DNA of 64,000 nucleotides from UBA1444 sp964521625 (GTDB lineage: Bacteria > Bacillota > Negativicutes > UBA1444), in NCBI GenBank assembly GCA_964521625.1, contig CAZFSM010000007.1, positions 62,001-126,000 of the forward strand, given 5' to 3'. Of the stretch, positions 54,948-64,000 are shown piece by piece. The notes beneath the pieces were generated by a model. The model was not told the DNA's origin. It ran no database searches and saw only the letters and a program-made list of their open reading frames with translations. Made by a program: the position numbers and the translations under genes. The number at the start of each line of letters is the position of its first letter. Position 1 is the first letter of the stretch.

Positions 54948-55907
54948 TTATTGAATTGCCTGCTTGGCATCGAATTTGACGACTGTGCCGGCAGGAATGA
55001 CTGTGCCGGGCGCTTTTTCCGCCGGTGCGGCAAGCGTGCAGGAGGCAACATGGCCATCAGGGTAGTAGCTGACAGGGGCATCGGCTTTGCAAACTGCTTT
55101 GCCTACGGGTTTATCATCCGGCAGTGTGCAGGTGTCGAAGCTGCCATTGGTATGGAAGGAAGCGCGGGATTCCACTTTGCAGCTGCGATTTTGGTACAGG
55201 GGAAATGTATAGGTGCACTCTTTGATTTTTCCATCCGGGTGCAGTGAAACAGGTTCGCCGCCCATTGCAGTTCCTTTTCCGCGCATGTAAATTGCCTCGA
55301 CTGGCGTACATTGACTTACTTTGCCGTCAGGGTAGAACCCAATCGGTTTGTTTTTTTCACAGGTAAACTCTGTGATATAGACTTCCTTGGTGGCTGCCGT
55401 AGGAACTTTTTTCTCAACGGTCGAGACGCATTGCTTAAGCATGCCGTCCGGATAAAACTCGACGATCGTATTGATCGCGCAAACCGCGCCCAGCAATGTG
55501 GCTTTCTTTTCCACAGCCAGCGTACAAGAGGCGGGATTGCCGTTCGGGTATAGAGAAATGTTTTTTCCGTCATCGCAGGTGAGTCCCATCGGGTCGGGAT
55601 AGTTGCGGTCAACGGCCAGGATACATTGGGTGACATTGCCCTGTTCGTCCAGTTGGATCGGTCCACCGGTCAGGCAGGTGATATCTGCAACAGGGATTGT
55701 TTTGTTCTCAGTCAGAACGCACTTTTTGAGGGAACCGTCAGCATTTTTTTCAATCGTATTAGCTTGGCAGGAAACAGAACCGATTGTTTTCGCAGTTACT
55801 TTCTGTGCAGGCGGCGCATCATTTTTTGCTGCGGATACGGTGGGCAGCGATAATGCTGCAGACATTAAAAAAGCCAGTAGTGTGATACAAAATTTTCTTT
55901 GGGTCAC
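54948..55907 (-). CDS. Secreted protein made of eight paired-cysteine repeats
   Basis: This 319-residue protein has a signal peptide (CITLLAFLMSAALSLPTVSA). Nearly all the mature part is eight imperfect repeats of about 30-40 residues. Each carries a core like (V/T)C...x(5-8)...YPDG(K/H)xxxCT, for example FYPDGKVSQCT, LHPDGKIKECT, YYPDGHVASCT. Seven repeats have two cysteines and the sixth has one. The PDG turn and regular spacing recall MORN or cell-wall-repeat hairpins, but paired cysteines suggest disulfides outside the cytoplasm. I know no named family that fits. It is a single-gene unit with its own terminator. Confidence 0.8.
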   Translation of the reverse strand: MTQRKFCITLLAFLMSAALSLPTVSAAKNDAPPAQKVTAKTIGSVSCQANTIEKNADGSLKKCVLTENKTIPVADITCLTGGPIQLDEQGNVTQCILAVDRNYPDPMGLTCDDGKNISLYPNGNPASCTLAVEKKATLLGAVCAINTIVEFYPDGMLKQCVSTVEKKVPTAATKEVYITEFTCEKNKPIGFYPDGKVSQCTPVEAIYMRGKGTAMGGEPVSLHPDGKIKECTYTFPLYQNRSCKVESRASFHTNGSFDTCTLPDDKPVGKAVCKADAPVSYYPDGHVASCTLAAPAEKAPGTVIPAGTVVKFDAKQAIQ

Positions 55908-56103
55908 CGAAAAATAGCCTCCTTTAAATTTAGAGTTTTACTTTAAATAATATAATTCGCTGCGCAGGTTAATTCTCCTCCAGCAATCCCTTGGAAACAC
56001 AAGAAATAACACACATGACTGAGATGGTAAAGGCAGAAACTGGAGAGGAATTCTTTGCCGTTGCGTCGAAAAGGATTTAATACACCTGAAGGTTGGGGGC
56101 GAT

Positions 56104-57177
56104 ATGATGATGGGACCGGTTGCCGGCACTGTACCGGTTCAAGCGGCGGATATGTCGGAAAAATTCGGACTCATCCGCCATTCAGTGCAAGGCCAGACCG
56201 AATTAGCCGTTCGCCCCTACCGGCATCTTGTGGTTTTGGGAGACCCTCACCTGCCGGGGCGCAATCCGGTTGCTAAGGAAAAAGTCATTCAGACAGTGAA
56301 TTCGTGGTCAGATGTTGATTCGGTTGTAGTGTTGGGCGATCTTTGCGCCGATGTGGGAACGCAGCTGGAACTGGAATATGCCCGCCGTTTTTTCAAGCGA
56401 CTTGGTAAGCCTCATTGTATTATCCATGGGAATCATGATTATGTATATTGTGACGAGAAGGATTCTGCAGGCAACCGATTGAAAGGGTCGCCAGAGACGC
56501 GGCAATACAAACTGAAGCGATTTATGGAAGCGTTTGAACTGAAATCGCCATACTATAGCAAGCGAGTCGGGCAATGTCTAACGATCTATTTGAGCGCCGA
56601 CGATCTGCATTCCGACTCGGTTACTTGTTTTTCAGAGGCGCAGTTGGCTTGGTGGCAGGCTGAGATGGAGTCGAACAAGGGTGTCCCGACGATTGTGTTT
56701 TGTCATGCGCCGCTGCACGGGACGGTTTCCATTGTGCGGGAAGGGACGGCCGCCGCCGCTGGCGTACTTGGTGCATTACTGATGGGTGGACCGCAGTGGG
56801 CTTTCCCTACGGCCTATCTGTGCGATTCCATCGTCAGGTGGGTTGAAGCAAAGCAGATGGCGCAGCCGGTTGACAAGGTCCGGCGCATCGTGAATAGCAA
56901 CCCGCAACTCTTTTTATGGGTTTCCGGGCATTTTCATGTGACCGGCACGAACCGAACTTTTAATTCCGCTGAAAATGTCTATCGCGATCAGGTGACCCTG
57001 GTGCATAACTCTGACATGGATGGCTGGGGTTTTCATTCACCGTGGCAGGGGTGGCGGCATGACACCATCTGGACGAATTCGCTTTATCTTTATCCGGACA
57101 GGGTCGATATCAGGACTTATGACCATTCGGCTGGCAGCTGGCTGAGGAAAATGGACCGAACAGTGAGGTTTGCATGA
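56104..57177 (+). pseudogene. Calcineurin-like metallophosphoesterase with a frameshifted Tat signal peptide
   Basis: This 357-residue frame has all metallophosphoesterase motifs: GDPHL, VLGDLCAD, GNHDYV, FCHAPLHG and SGHFHVTG. It begins MMMGPVAGTVPVQAA, the hydrophobic end of a signal peptide. In another frame just upstream, TTG 56055 with a GGAGAGGAA site starts PLRRKGF, a twin-arginine motif. Dropping one A at about 56078-56080 joins them as RRKGFIHLKVGG followed by MMMGPVAG, a complete Tat signal. Either the genome has a one-base insertion or this is a sequence error. As written, translation from ATG 56104 would give a protein without the RR. The gene overlaps the activase gene by four bases. 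Confidence 0.75.
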
Positions 57178-60100
57178 AATTTGCCGGCTATTGCCTGGGC
57201 GCATCACGTGTCGGACTGGTTGTGCTTGAAAAAGAGTCTACGGGGCAACTGCGCGTTGTCGAGGCCCGCACGCGAAACCACGATGGGCACGTGGTGGAGA
57301 CGTTGCGGGCTATTTATCTTGCTGCCGATTTGTCCCAGGTTCAGCGTCAGGTTGTGACCGGACGGAAATTTCGGGCGTATGTCCCGGCCCCTTCGATATC
57401 CGAAGCGGAAGCAATTGAATATGCCTATGCCTATCTGAAAGAAAAGTATCCAGCAGTGGATACGATTGTTTCGGCAGGGGCCGAAGCTTTTCTGGTCTAC
57501 AAGCTTGACGGGACGGGTCGAATTATCGACGTTTTTACCGGCAACAAATGCGCTTCCGGGACCGGCGAATTTTTCCTGCAGCAGATCAAACGGATGCGTT
57601 TTAGTGTGGAGGAGGCGCTGCAGTCTGTCGATATGGATTCACCGTACCAAGTGGCCGGGCGCTGTTCGGTTTTTTGCAAGAGCGACTGTACGCACGCGCT
57701 GAATAAAGGAGAAGCTAAATCCCGCGTTGTCGGAGGGCTTTGCCTGATGATGGCCGGAAAAATAGCCGAACTGGTTCGGCGGGGGAACGCAAAAAACATT
57801 TTGTTAATTGGCGGAACGGCCCAAAACGGAGCGATGGTTGAATTTTTGCGCGGCATGATCGCACCGGACCAGACAATTGTCGTACCGGCGGAAGCGCTTT
57901 GGTTTGAGGCGTTCGGAGCAGCGCTCCAGGCAATCGAGGGCGGCGGCGCAGCGTGGAAAAGTATAGCTGAGATCAGGACGATGCAAGAAGCGGCCCATTC
58001 ATTTGAAATTATGCCTGACCTGAATCGGTTTTCAGATCAGGTCACCTTCAAGTCGCTGAGCCGGGGTGCGGCGCAAATGGAGGATGTCTGCATTATCGGT
58101 CTGGATGTGGGGTCTACTACTACCAAGGCTGTGGTGATGCGAGTGGCGGATGATGCCGTTCTGGCGTCGGTTTACCTGCGGACGAACGGCGACCCGGTAC
58201 AGGCATCGCGGGAGTGTTACCGGTCGCTGGCCCAGCAGCTTACTGTAGCGGTACATATCGACGGTCTTGGCGTGACCGGCTCCGGTCGGCAGATCGCCGG
58301 CATTCATGCCGGTTCGGAAGGAATTGTCAACGAAATAATTGCCCATGCGACGGCGGCGGCGTTTTTCGATCCGGCAGTCGACACTTTATTCGAAATCGGC
58401 GGTCAAGATGCGAAATATACCTATATTACGAACGGCGTGCCGACGGATTATGCAATGAATGAAGCCTGCTCGGCAGGCACCGGGTCGTTTCTGGAAGAGG
58501 CGGCGAAGGAAGCGCTGCAGATTGAAATGGAGTCGATCGCCGACCTTGCCCTGCAAAGTATACAACCTTTGAATTTTAACGACCAATGCGCCGCCTTCAT
58601 CGGTAGCGACATCAAGACGGCAATTCAGGAAGGTGTGGCGCGCGAAGACATTGTAGCCGGATTGGTTTATTCGGTTTGCCAGAACTATGCGAACAGGGTG
58701 AAGGGCAACCGCCCGGTGGGAGACAAAGTTTTCATGCAGGGTGGCGTCTGCTACAACCGGGCTGTGCCGATGGCCATGGCGGCATTGACCGGCAAAGCGA
58801 TCATCGTCGCGCCGGAACCGGGTTTGATGGGAGCTTATGGCGTGGCTCTGGTCATTAAGAACAAACAGGCGGCAGGCCTGTTGCCTGTTCAACACTTTGA
58901 TCCGGCTATTCTGGCGGACCGGTTGATGGAATACGGCGTATCGTTTGTCTGCGCCGGCGGCCCGGAACATTGCGACCGCAAATGCGAAATCAAACTGATC
59001 CGGACCGACGGCAAGGAGCTGCCATTTGGCGGTGCCTGCAACCGTTACGTCAATTTGCGCCGCAACGTGCAGGTCGATGTAGTGGGGCTGGACTGGGTGC
59101 GAAACCGAGAAAGCCTGGTGTTTGACCGGCCTGTTGCCCCAGCTTCAATGTCGAAAAATTCTCGTCCTAAGCGGATCGGTCTGCTGAAATCACTGATCAT
59201 GCATTCGTTATTTCCTCTGTTTTATACCTACTTCACTGCATTAGGTCATGAGGTTGTTTTGGCCGACCGTCCTGACCCTGACGGAATGGGGCGGACCGGC
59301 GCCGCGTTCTGCTATCCTGTGGAACTGGCGCATTGTTTCATGCAGGATATGCTGCTGCGGCAAACGGATTTTATTTTTTTGCCCCATATCATCGGCCTGT
59401 GCGTGACAAATGGAATCAAGGCCAGCGTCAACTGTCCGCTGTTACAGGGCGAACCCTACTATCTGCGATCCGCTTTTCCGGAAGTCGCCAGGCGAAATCT
59501 GCTAAGCCCGACGCTGGACTTTAATGGCGGATTTGAATCCATGGCGAAGGAGTTCGCCAGCCTCGGACGGAGTTTGGGGGGCGACAAGACCCGTTGTCTG
59601 AACGCTTGGCAGTCGGCCCTGGCGGCGCAAAATGAAAGCGTTCTTCAAATGAAGCAGCAGGGTAGGTTTCTGTTGGCGGAACTGGCAGCGTCGCCCGAAA
59701 AAATCGGCGTGGTACTGTTCGGTCGAGCTTACAGCGCGTTTGCCCAAGAGGCGAATCTGGGTGTGCCGCATAAATTTGCCTCGCAAGGGCAACTGATCAT
59801 TCCTTGGGAATATCTGTCCTATGACGACGAAGAGCCGGAGCCGCACATGTTCTGGTCCATTGGGCAGATGATGCTGAAAGCCGCAAAACTGATAGCAAAG
59901 CATCCTCAGCTTTTTGCCGCCTATATCACCAATTTCAGCTGTGGACCAGACAGCTTCGTTGTCGGCTATTTCCGCGACATTATGGGCAAAAAGCCGGCGT
60001 TGATCCTTGAATTGGACAGCCATGTGGCCGACGCGGGAATCGATACGCGCATCGAAGCGTTCCTTGACGTGGTCGCCAGTTATCGTGAATTACTGCAGCA

Positions 60101-61496
60101 AACACCGGCGGAACCGGACCAAGTTGCATTCCGCCTGGCGGAATTTGTCAGCGAAAAAGGCGAACCGTATGTGGTTGATTCGCGCGGTGTCAGGCGGAAA
60201 CTGACCGATCCGCAAGTTCATCTCGCCCTGGTTTCTATGGGGAGTATTCATACTCGTCTGCTTGCAGCGGCGTTTCGCCATGTGGGGATCCGGACGGACT
60301 ATCTGCAACCGCCACAGCGGGCCGAGCTCAACAGTGGGCGGGCCAATGCAACATGCAAAGAATGCCTGCCGTATGTTTTGGTTGCCGGAAACATTCTGGA
60401 AGACTATGAAGCGAAACAAGCCGGCGGGTTGTCGCCGGATCAGGTATTGATTTATTTTCTGCCGGACAGTTCCGGTCCTTGCCGTTTCGGTCAATATCAT
60501 ATAGCAATCCGTAAACTGTTCGAAAAGAAAAAAATGGCCAATGTGACCATTTTCTCGCCGACTTCCGACAACGGCTTCGCCGGCTTGACTACCCGGTTTC
60601 AGAATCAGGCGTGGCAGTCGGTGCTGACAAGCGACGTGCTGGCGGAAATTTATAGTGCGTTGCTAGTATTGGCCGCTGACAGGGATGCAGCGCTGGCGAC
60701 ATTCGAATCGGTTGTGGCGGCAATTGAAGCGGCTATTGCCGACCCGAAGCCGCAGAGGAATCTGACGGAAATTATTGCCGAGCAAGCCCGCAAAATTGCT
60801 GGGATTCAACTAAAGTCGAATTTTGCGGAGATACCCCGGGTATCGCTATTGGGGGAAATTTTCGTTCGCGCTGACGGGTTTTCACGCCAAAATCTGGTGG
60901 AGCGATTGGCTGATAAAGGGATTATGGTGCAAGTAGCGCCGGTTTCTGAGTACATGTATTATTGCGATTACCTGATGCAACAAGAACTGTATCATGTCAA
61001 ACCAACGGTGGTCGAAAAAATGATGTCCGTCGTGCGAAAGTATGTGAAGGGGCATTTCGAACAGACGATTAAAGAGGCGTTGGCAAAGTCGGGCCTGTAT
61101 GTCCCTCGCATTATCGACATCGAAGCAACGGTTGGCGCGGTTCGACACTTGATTCCCCCCCATTTTACAGCAGGCGAAACCGTTCTGACGATCGGCTCTA
61201 CGATCGAAGAACTGCTGGATCATGTTTCCGGTGTTATTTCGCTCAGCCCTTTCGGTTGTATGCCCGGTCGAGTTGGCGAAGCGATCCTGACGGAAAGCTT
61301 AAACGCGGAAAAACACAAACAGTCCAAACAGAATCCTTGGGTGGGAGAGTTGATGGAGCATCATCCCTCATTGCCGTTTCTGTGTTTGGAGAGTGACGGC
61401 AACCCATTTCCCCAGATCATCGAAGCCAAACTGGAACTGTTTTGTCTGCAGGTACTGCGTGTGCACGCGACTCGAAAGGCGATGGGCAGACTGTAG
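57174..61496 (+). CDS. Large 2-hydroxyacyl-CoA dehydratase activase-type fusion protein
   Basis: This 1440-residue protein has tandem ASKHA ATPase domains of the BCR/BadF/HgdC type. The first spans roughly residues 1-290 (GNKCASGTGEFFLQQ, LLIGGTAQNGA). The second spans 303-565 (IGLDVGSTTTKAVV, EIGGQDAKYTY, NEACSAGTGSFLEEAA). A DUF2229-type region follows (KRIGLLKSLIMHSLFPLFYT, near 665), then a C-terminal part resembling dehydratase subunits (LLGEIFVRADGFSRQNL). The cysteine in ACSAGTG binds the bridging [4Fe-4S] in activases. Proteins of this size and order are known in anaerobic Bacillota, but their substrate is mostly unproven. No HgdAB dehydratase genes are adjacent. Confidence 0.88.
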   Translation: MKFAGYCLGASRVGLVVLEKESTGQLRVVEARTRNHDGHVVETLRAIYLAADLSQVQRQVVTGRKFRAYVPAPSISEAEAIEYAYAYLKEKYPAVDTIVSAGAEAFLVYKLDGTGRIIDVFTGNKCASGTGEFFLQQIKRMRFSVEEALQSVDMDSPYQVAGRCSVFCKSDCTHALNKGEAKSRVVGGLCLMMAGKIAELVRRGNAKNILLIGGTAQNGAMVEFLRGMIAPDQTIVVPAEALWFEAFGAALQAIEGGGAAWKSIAEIRTMQEAAHSFEIMPDLNRFSDQVTFKSLSRGAAQMEDVCIIGLDVGSTTTKAVVMRVADDAVLASVYLRTNGDPVQASRECYRSLAQQLTVAVHIDGLGVTGSGRQIAGIHAGSEGIVNEIIAHATAAAFFDPAVDTLFEIGGQDAKYTYITNGVPTDYAMNEACSAGTGSFLEEAAKEALQIEMESIADLALQSIQPLNFNDQCAAFIGSDIKTAIQEGVAREDIVAGLVYSVCQNYANRVKGNRPVGDKVFMQGGVCYNRAVPMAMAALTGKAIIVAPEPGLMGAYGVALVIKNKQAAGLLPVQHFDPAILADRLMEYGVSFVCAGGPEHCDRKCEIKLIRTDGKELPFGGACNRYVNLRRNVQVDVVGLDWVRNRESLVFDRPVAPASMSKNSRPKRIGLLKSLIMHSLFPLFYTYFTALGHEVVLADRPDPDGMGRTGAAFCYPVELAHCFMQDMLLRQTDFIFLPHIIGLCVTNGIKASVNCPLLQGEPYYLRSAFPEVARRNLLSPTLDFNGGFESMAKEFASLGRSLGGDKTRCLNAWQSALAAQNESVLQMKQQGRFLLAELAASPEKIGVVLFGRAYSAFAQEANLGVPHKFASQGQLIIPWEYLSYDDEEPEPHMFWSIGQMMLKAAKLIAKHPQLFAAYITNFSCGPDSFVVGYFRDIMGKKPALILELDSHVADAGIDTRIEAFLDVVASYRELLQQTPAEPDQVAFRLAEFVSEKGEPYVVDSRGVRRKLTDPQVHLALVSMGSIHTRLLAAAFRHVGIRTDYLQPPQRAELNSGRANATCKECLPYVLVAGNILEDYEAKQAGGLSPDQVLIYFLPDSSGPCRFGQYHIAIRKLFEKKKMANVTIFSPTSDNGFAGLTTRFQNQAWQSVLTSDVLAEIYSALLVLAADRDAALATFESVVAAIEAAIADPKPQRNLTEIIAEQARKIAGIQLKSNFAEIPRVSLLGEIFVRADGFSRQNLVERLADKGIMVQVAPVSEYMYYCDYLMQQELYHVKPTVVEKMMSVVRKYVKGHFEQTIKEALAKSGLYVPRIIDIEATVGAVRHLIPPHFTAGETVLTIGSTIEELLDHVSGVISLSPFGCMPGRVGEAILTESLNAEKHKQSKQNPWVGELMEHHPSLPFLCLESDGNPFPQIIEAKLELFCLQVLRVHATRKAMGRL

Positions 61497-61519
61497 GTTT
61501 GCAAAAACACAGGTGTTTG

Positions 61520-61547
61520 TTGACATTTCATATATGAATAATATAAT
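61520..61547 (+). promoter_or_regulatory. Promoter with an internal palindrome, likely PadR auto-operator
   Basis: TTGACA (61520-61525), a 16-base spacer and TATAAT (61542-61547) form a strong promoter. The spacer contains a perfect 12-base palindrome TTCATATATGAA (61527-61538). A PadR protein bound there would block RNA polymerase, so self-repression is likely. Confidence 0.7.
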
Positions 61548-61592
61548 AGTAATAAGGAAATATAATATCTTGAAACTCAAGGAGGCGAAGCC

Positions 61593-62138
61593 ATGTCGTT
61601 GCCGCATGCGATTCTCGGACTGTTGTTGGATCGTCCGATGACGGGATATGATTTAAAGTTGTTGTTTGATAAAGAACTCAATTCTTTTTGGCCAGCGCAG
61701 ATGAGTCAGATTTATCGGGAATTGGGGACTTTGGAGGCCAAGGAACTGGTCGATTCGGAAATTGAAGTTCAGGAAACCAGGCCGGATCGTAAAGTCTATA
61801 CGATCACGGCGTCCGGCAAGCAGGTATTTGGCGAGTGGATGAATCGATTCCCGGCGTCTTTGTTAAGTCCGTCCCGTGATGAGTTTGCCTTGAGAGTGTT
61901 TATGGGCGGCCGGTCTTCAAGGGATGAAATGAAATTCCAGTTGCGCCGCTTTATTCGCGAAAAGCAGACAGAAATTTCTACATTTACATTGCTGGAACGC
62001 AATTATGAAACCGCAGCGAAAAAAAACTCCGAGCAGGCGATGTATCGCCGGATGACGATGCGGCGGTCCAATATTGTGGCGGAAGCATTGGTGTTGTGGG
62101 CGGAGGATTGTCTGGAAGAACTGGAAAAATTGGGGTGA
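61593..62138 (+). CDS. PadR-family transcriptional regulator
   Basis: This 181-residue protein has an N-terminal PadR winged helix (HAILGLLLDRPMTGYDLKLLF, IYRELGTLEAKELV, YTITASGKQVF) and a C-terminal helical Vir_act_alpha_C-like dimerisation region. CAAGGAGG precedes ATG 61593. It is followed 13 bases later by the HD-domain gene, with which it is probably co-transcribed. PadR proteins usually respond to aromatic or toxic small molecules; the effector here is unknown. Confidence 0.93.
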   Translation: MSLPHAILGLLLDRPMTGYDLKLLFDKELNSFWPAQMSQIYRELGTLEAKELVDSEIEVQETRPDRKVYTITASGKQVFGEWMNRFPASLLSPSRDEFALRVFMGGRSSRDEMKFQLRRFIREKQTEISTFTLLERNYETAAKKNSEQAMYRRMTMRRSNIVAEALVLWAEDCLEELEKLG

Positions 62139-62151
62139 GGAGGCGATCTGC

Positions 62152-63348
62152 ATGCGTAAAGGCTTGATTGAGCGTTTTTATGAAGCAGCCAGTATCCAGC
62201 GCTGGAACGATCACGTTCGCCCGTTCGAGTTGACCGAACTGGACAAACAGGCTCACAAAATGATTATTGCCTATGTTCTGGCTAAGTTTGAGCAGACAGA
62301 ACGCGGCAAACAGATCGACTGGACGCTATTGATCGAAGGCGGCATGTTTGAATTTCTGCAACGGGTCATGCTGACCGACCTGAAACCACCGGTATACCAC
62401 CGCTTGATGCAGACCAAACGCAAAGAATTGAACCGCTGGGTACTGCAGCAACTGGACCCTGATATTTGCGAAATTCCCGGCGGATTCCGGGACAGGTTTG
62501 TCGCTTATTTTGAAGATGAAGGGCATGCCGTTTTGGAACGCCGAATTCTGCGGGCCTCGCATTATCTGGCGACGAACTGGGAATTCAAGATCATATATAA
62601 CCTAACACCGTTCATTTATGGGATAGAACAGACGAAGGCCGAACTGGAAAATCAGATCGAGGACCACTATGATCTGATCGGCGTGCAAAAATTGCTGCTG
62701 GGTAAAAAATCATTCGGTTTTATCGACTTTTGCGGTCAGCTGCGATTTCAGCAGCGCTGGGCCCAGACGCCGCGTGTGCCGAAAACTTCAGTGCTGGGGC
62801 ACATGCTGATCGTAGCGATGCTGTCGTATTTGTGTTCGTTGGAAATGGGGGCCTGTCCGCAGCGGATCATCAACAATTACTATGGCGCACTGTTCCACGA
62901 CCTGCCGGAAGTGCTGACCCGGGATATCGTTTCACCAGTCAAGAGTTCGGTGGCCGGGATTGAAGAAATCATCAAGGAATATGAAAAAGTTCTGGTGGAC
63001 GAAAAGCTCCTGCCTTTGTTACCGGCCTCCTGGCATGAGGAGATTTATTATTTTATCGATGATGAATTTGCCAACAAGGTGAAGCTCGATGGCGTCATCC
63101 ACAAGAATTTTAGTAATGAAGAAATTTCCGCGCACTATAATTCGGCAGAGTTCAGTCCGCTGGATGGGAAAGTCCTCAAAATCTGCGACCACCTGGCCGC
63201 CTATATAGAAGCCAGCCTGTCGCTTCAACATGGAATGAAGTCGCAGCATTTGTCCGATGCCTGTCAACGGTTGCACAACATGTATCGTAACAAGATCGTT
63301 GACGGGATCAACTTCGGCCAGGTGTTTGACGCATTCGAACCGAAATAG
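62152..63348 (+). CDS. HD-domain phosphohydrolase (YfbR-like core)
   Basis: This 398-residue protein has an HD metal site: GHMLIVAML (His), LFHDLPEVLTRDIVSPVK (His-Asp and the later Asp). That resembles the nucleotidase YfbR, where the sequence is HDxxEVxTGDIPTPVK. The protein is twice the YfbR length, with an extra N-terminal domain of about 200 residues I cannot name and a C-terminal extension. TGAGGAGG lies before ATG 62152. A nucleotide or signalling-phosphate substrate is plausible. It shares an operon with the PadR gene. Confidence 0.85.
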   Translation: MRKGLIERFYEAASIQRWNDHVRPFELTELDKQAHKMIIAYVLAKFEQTERGKQIDWTLLIEGGMFEFLQRVMLTDLKPPVYHRLMQTKRKELNRWVLQQLDPDICEIPGGFRDRFVAYFEDEGHAVLERRILRASHYLATNWEFKIIYNLTPFIYGIEQTKAELENQIEDHYDLIGVQKLLLGKKSFGFIDFCGQLRFQQRWAQTPRVPKTSVLGHMLIVAMLSYLCSLEMGACPQRIINNYYGALFHDLPEVLTRDIVSPVKSSVAGIEEIIKEYEKVLVDEKLLPLLPASWHEEIYYFIDDEFANKVKLDGVIHKNFSNEEISAHYNSAEFSPLDGKVLKICDHLAAYIEASLSLQHGMKSQHLSDACQRLHNMYRNKIVDGINFGQVFDAFEPK

Positions 63349-63369
63349 GGCAAAACCCAATATGCAAAA

Positions 63370-63423
63370 AAAGGACCGACTTCCGATCCGGCTTTTTGCC
63401 GGTGGAAATCGGTCCTTTGCTTT
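63370..63423. terminator. Bidirectional terminator between the HD gene and the second chemoreceptor gene
   Basis: AAAGGACCGA (63370-63379) pairs with TCGGTCCTTT (63409-63418), and an inner CCGG-type stem closes the loop. A and T runs flank both sides. Confidence 0.85.
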
Positions 63424-63426
63424 TGG

Positions 63427-64000
63427 TCAGGTCCGATACTGGTTCACGTCTTCGCTGAAGTGGCCGATGACGACCTTGAAGTCGACGATTCGGGCCATCA
63501 TGTCATGCAGCTTTTCATTGTAGACCTGAACGGCTGCGCTGACTTCCTCGCTGGCTGCTGAATTTTCTTCGGAAATGGCCGCCAGGTTTTCGATTTTGCC
63601 GTAAACCTGATTGAGACCTTTCATTTCATTTTCCAGTTTGTTAATCATATCCACAATGTTTTCCGCCACCAGGTGGACGTTCTCGATGTGCCGATTATTG
63701 TCGGTCACGACGCTTGTCAGTTGTTTGGCTTCTGATGCCAGCACGTTGTACTCGGTGTCAATCATGGCAACGACACTGTTGATGATATCCATCAGTACTT
63801 TCAGGTCCACCGAGATGCTTTCGGAATGCTGGTGCGATTGTTCGGCCAGCTTGCGGACTTCTTCGGCCACGACTGCAAAGCCGCGTCCGTGTTCGCCGGC
63901 CCGCGCCGCTTCAATGGCGGCATTCAGCGCCAACAGATTGGTCTGGGCGGCAATGGCCGAAACCATTGCGGTGATTTCATTAATCCGGGTGGCTTGGGTT
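63427..64000 (-). CDS. Methyl-accepting chemotaxis protein, C-terminal part (cut by window end)
   Basis: The frame is open to base 64000, so only the last 190 residues of this chemoreceptor are visible. They contain the signalling hairpin tip AIAAQTNLLALNAAIEAARA, then GRGFAVVAEEVRKLAEQS, and the descending coiled coil with SEENSAASEEVSAAVQ. The sensor domain lies beyond the window. The second MCP gene in this window, it is not closely related to the one at 614 outside the tip. Confidence 0.93.
   Translation of the reverse strand, partial: TQATRINEITAMVSAIAAQTNLLALNAAIEAARAGEHGRGFAVVAEEVRKLAEQSHQHSESISVDLKVLMDIINSVVAMIDTEYNVLASEAKQLTSVVTDNNRHIENVHLVAENIVDMINKLENEMKGLNQVYGKIENLAAISEENSAASEEVSAAVQVYNEKLHDMMARIVDFKVVIGHFSEDVNQYRT

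Noticed and set aside
1..64000. CRISPR arrays, insertion sequences, prophage structural genes
   Set aside because: No regularly spaced repeats, transposase or integrase frame, or phage module was seen on either strand.

Overview
The window is ordinary bacterial chromosome of roughly 50% G+C, with AGGAGG-type ribosome binding sites, sigma-A-like promoters, a T-box leader and many GTG/TTG starts. AddAB in place of RecBCD, the 2-hydroxyacyl-CoA dehydratase activase family, the T-box and a divergent polysaccharide deacetylase (a family common in diderm bacteria) together suggest an anaerobic Bacillota with an outer membrane, most likely a Negativicute of the Sporomusa type. That placement is inference; there is no rRNA here to confirm it.

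Layout. 1-4.6 kb: the 3' end of bioB, a chemoreceptor, a secreted HExxH metalloprotease and a DEDDh exonuclease. 4.7-19.9 kb: glycogen phosphorylase, HtpG, a secreted S9 peptidase, a degenerate HD-GYP protein, AddB-AddA and a UPF0173 metallohydrolase. 20.0-22.8 kb: a molybdenum cofactor operon (moaA, a MoaD-like gene without the terminal Gly-Gly, moaC, a MOSC gene, mog). 22.9-24.5 kb: a second secreted HExxH protein. 24.5-27.9 kb: an accessory patch holding an orphan YefM antitoxin, a displaced tRNA-Ala/tmRNA-like 3' end with a terminator, an AT-rich 635-residue protein I do not recognise, and an MNT-HEPN toxin-antitoxin pair. 27.9-30.2 kb: a tyrosine T-box controlling DAHP synthase and prephenate dehydrogenase.

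30.2-42.9 kb is a long catabolic operon headed by its own LacI-type repressor with tandem operators. It holds an FMN/Fe-S old-yellow-enzyme oxidoreductase, a zinc alcohol dehydrogenase, a complete Liv-type ABC importer, a fucose-isomerase-like protein, a cupin, a fumarate-reductase-like flavoprotein and an AroE-family dehydrogenase. It reads as import plus redox breakdown of a polyhydroxylated, perhaps hydroaromatic, ring acid, and is the best candidate here for an undescribed pathway.

43-46.9 kb: a Fic protein whose catalytic His is Arg, a DEAD-box helicase and a divergent polysaccharide deacetylase. 46.9-54.2 kb: a six-gene group 4 membrane [NiFe]-hydrogenase (hyfB, C, E, F, G plus a fused HI). 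Its large subunit ends at the mature C-terminus, so it needs no maturation protease. 54.3-63.4 kb: a YjfB-like peptide gene, a secreted protein of eight paired-Cys repeats, a metallophosphoesterase whose Tat signal appears cut off by a one-base frameshift, a 1440-residue dehydratase-activase fusion, a PadR regulator and an HD-domain protein. The window ends inside a second chemoreceptor gene.
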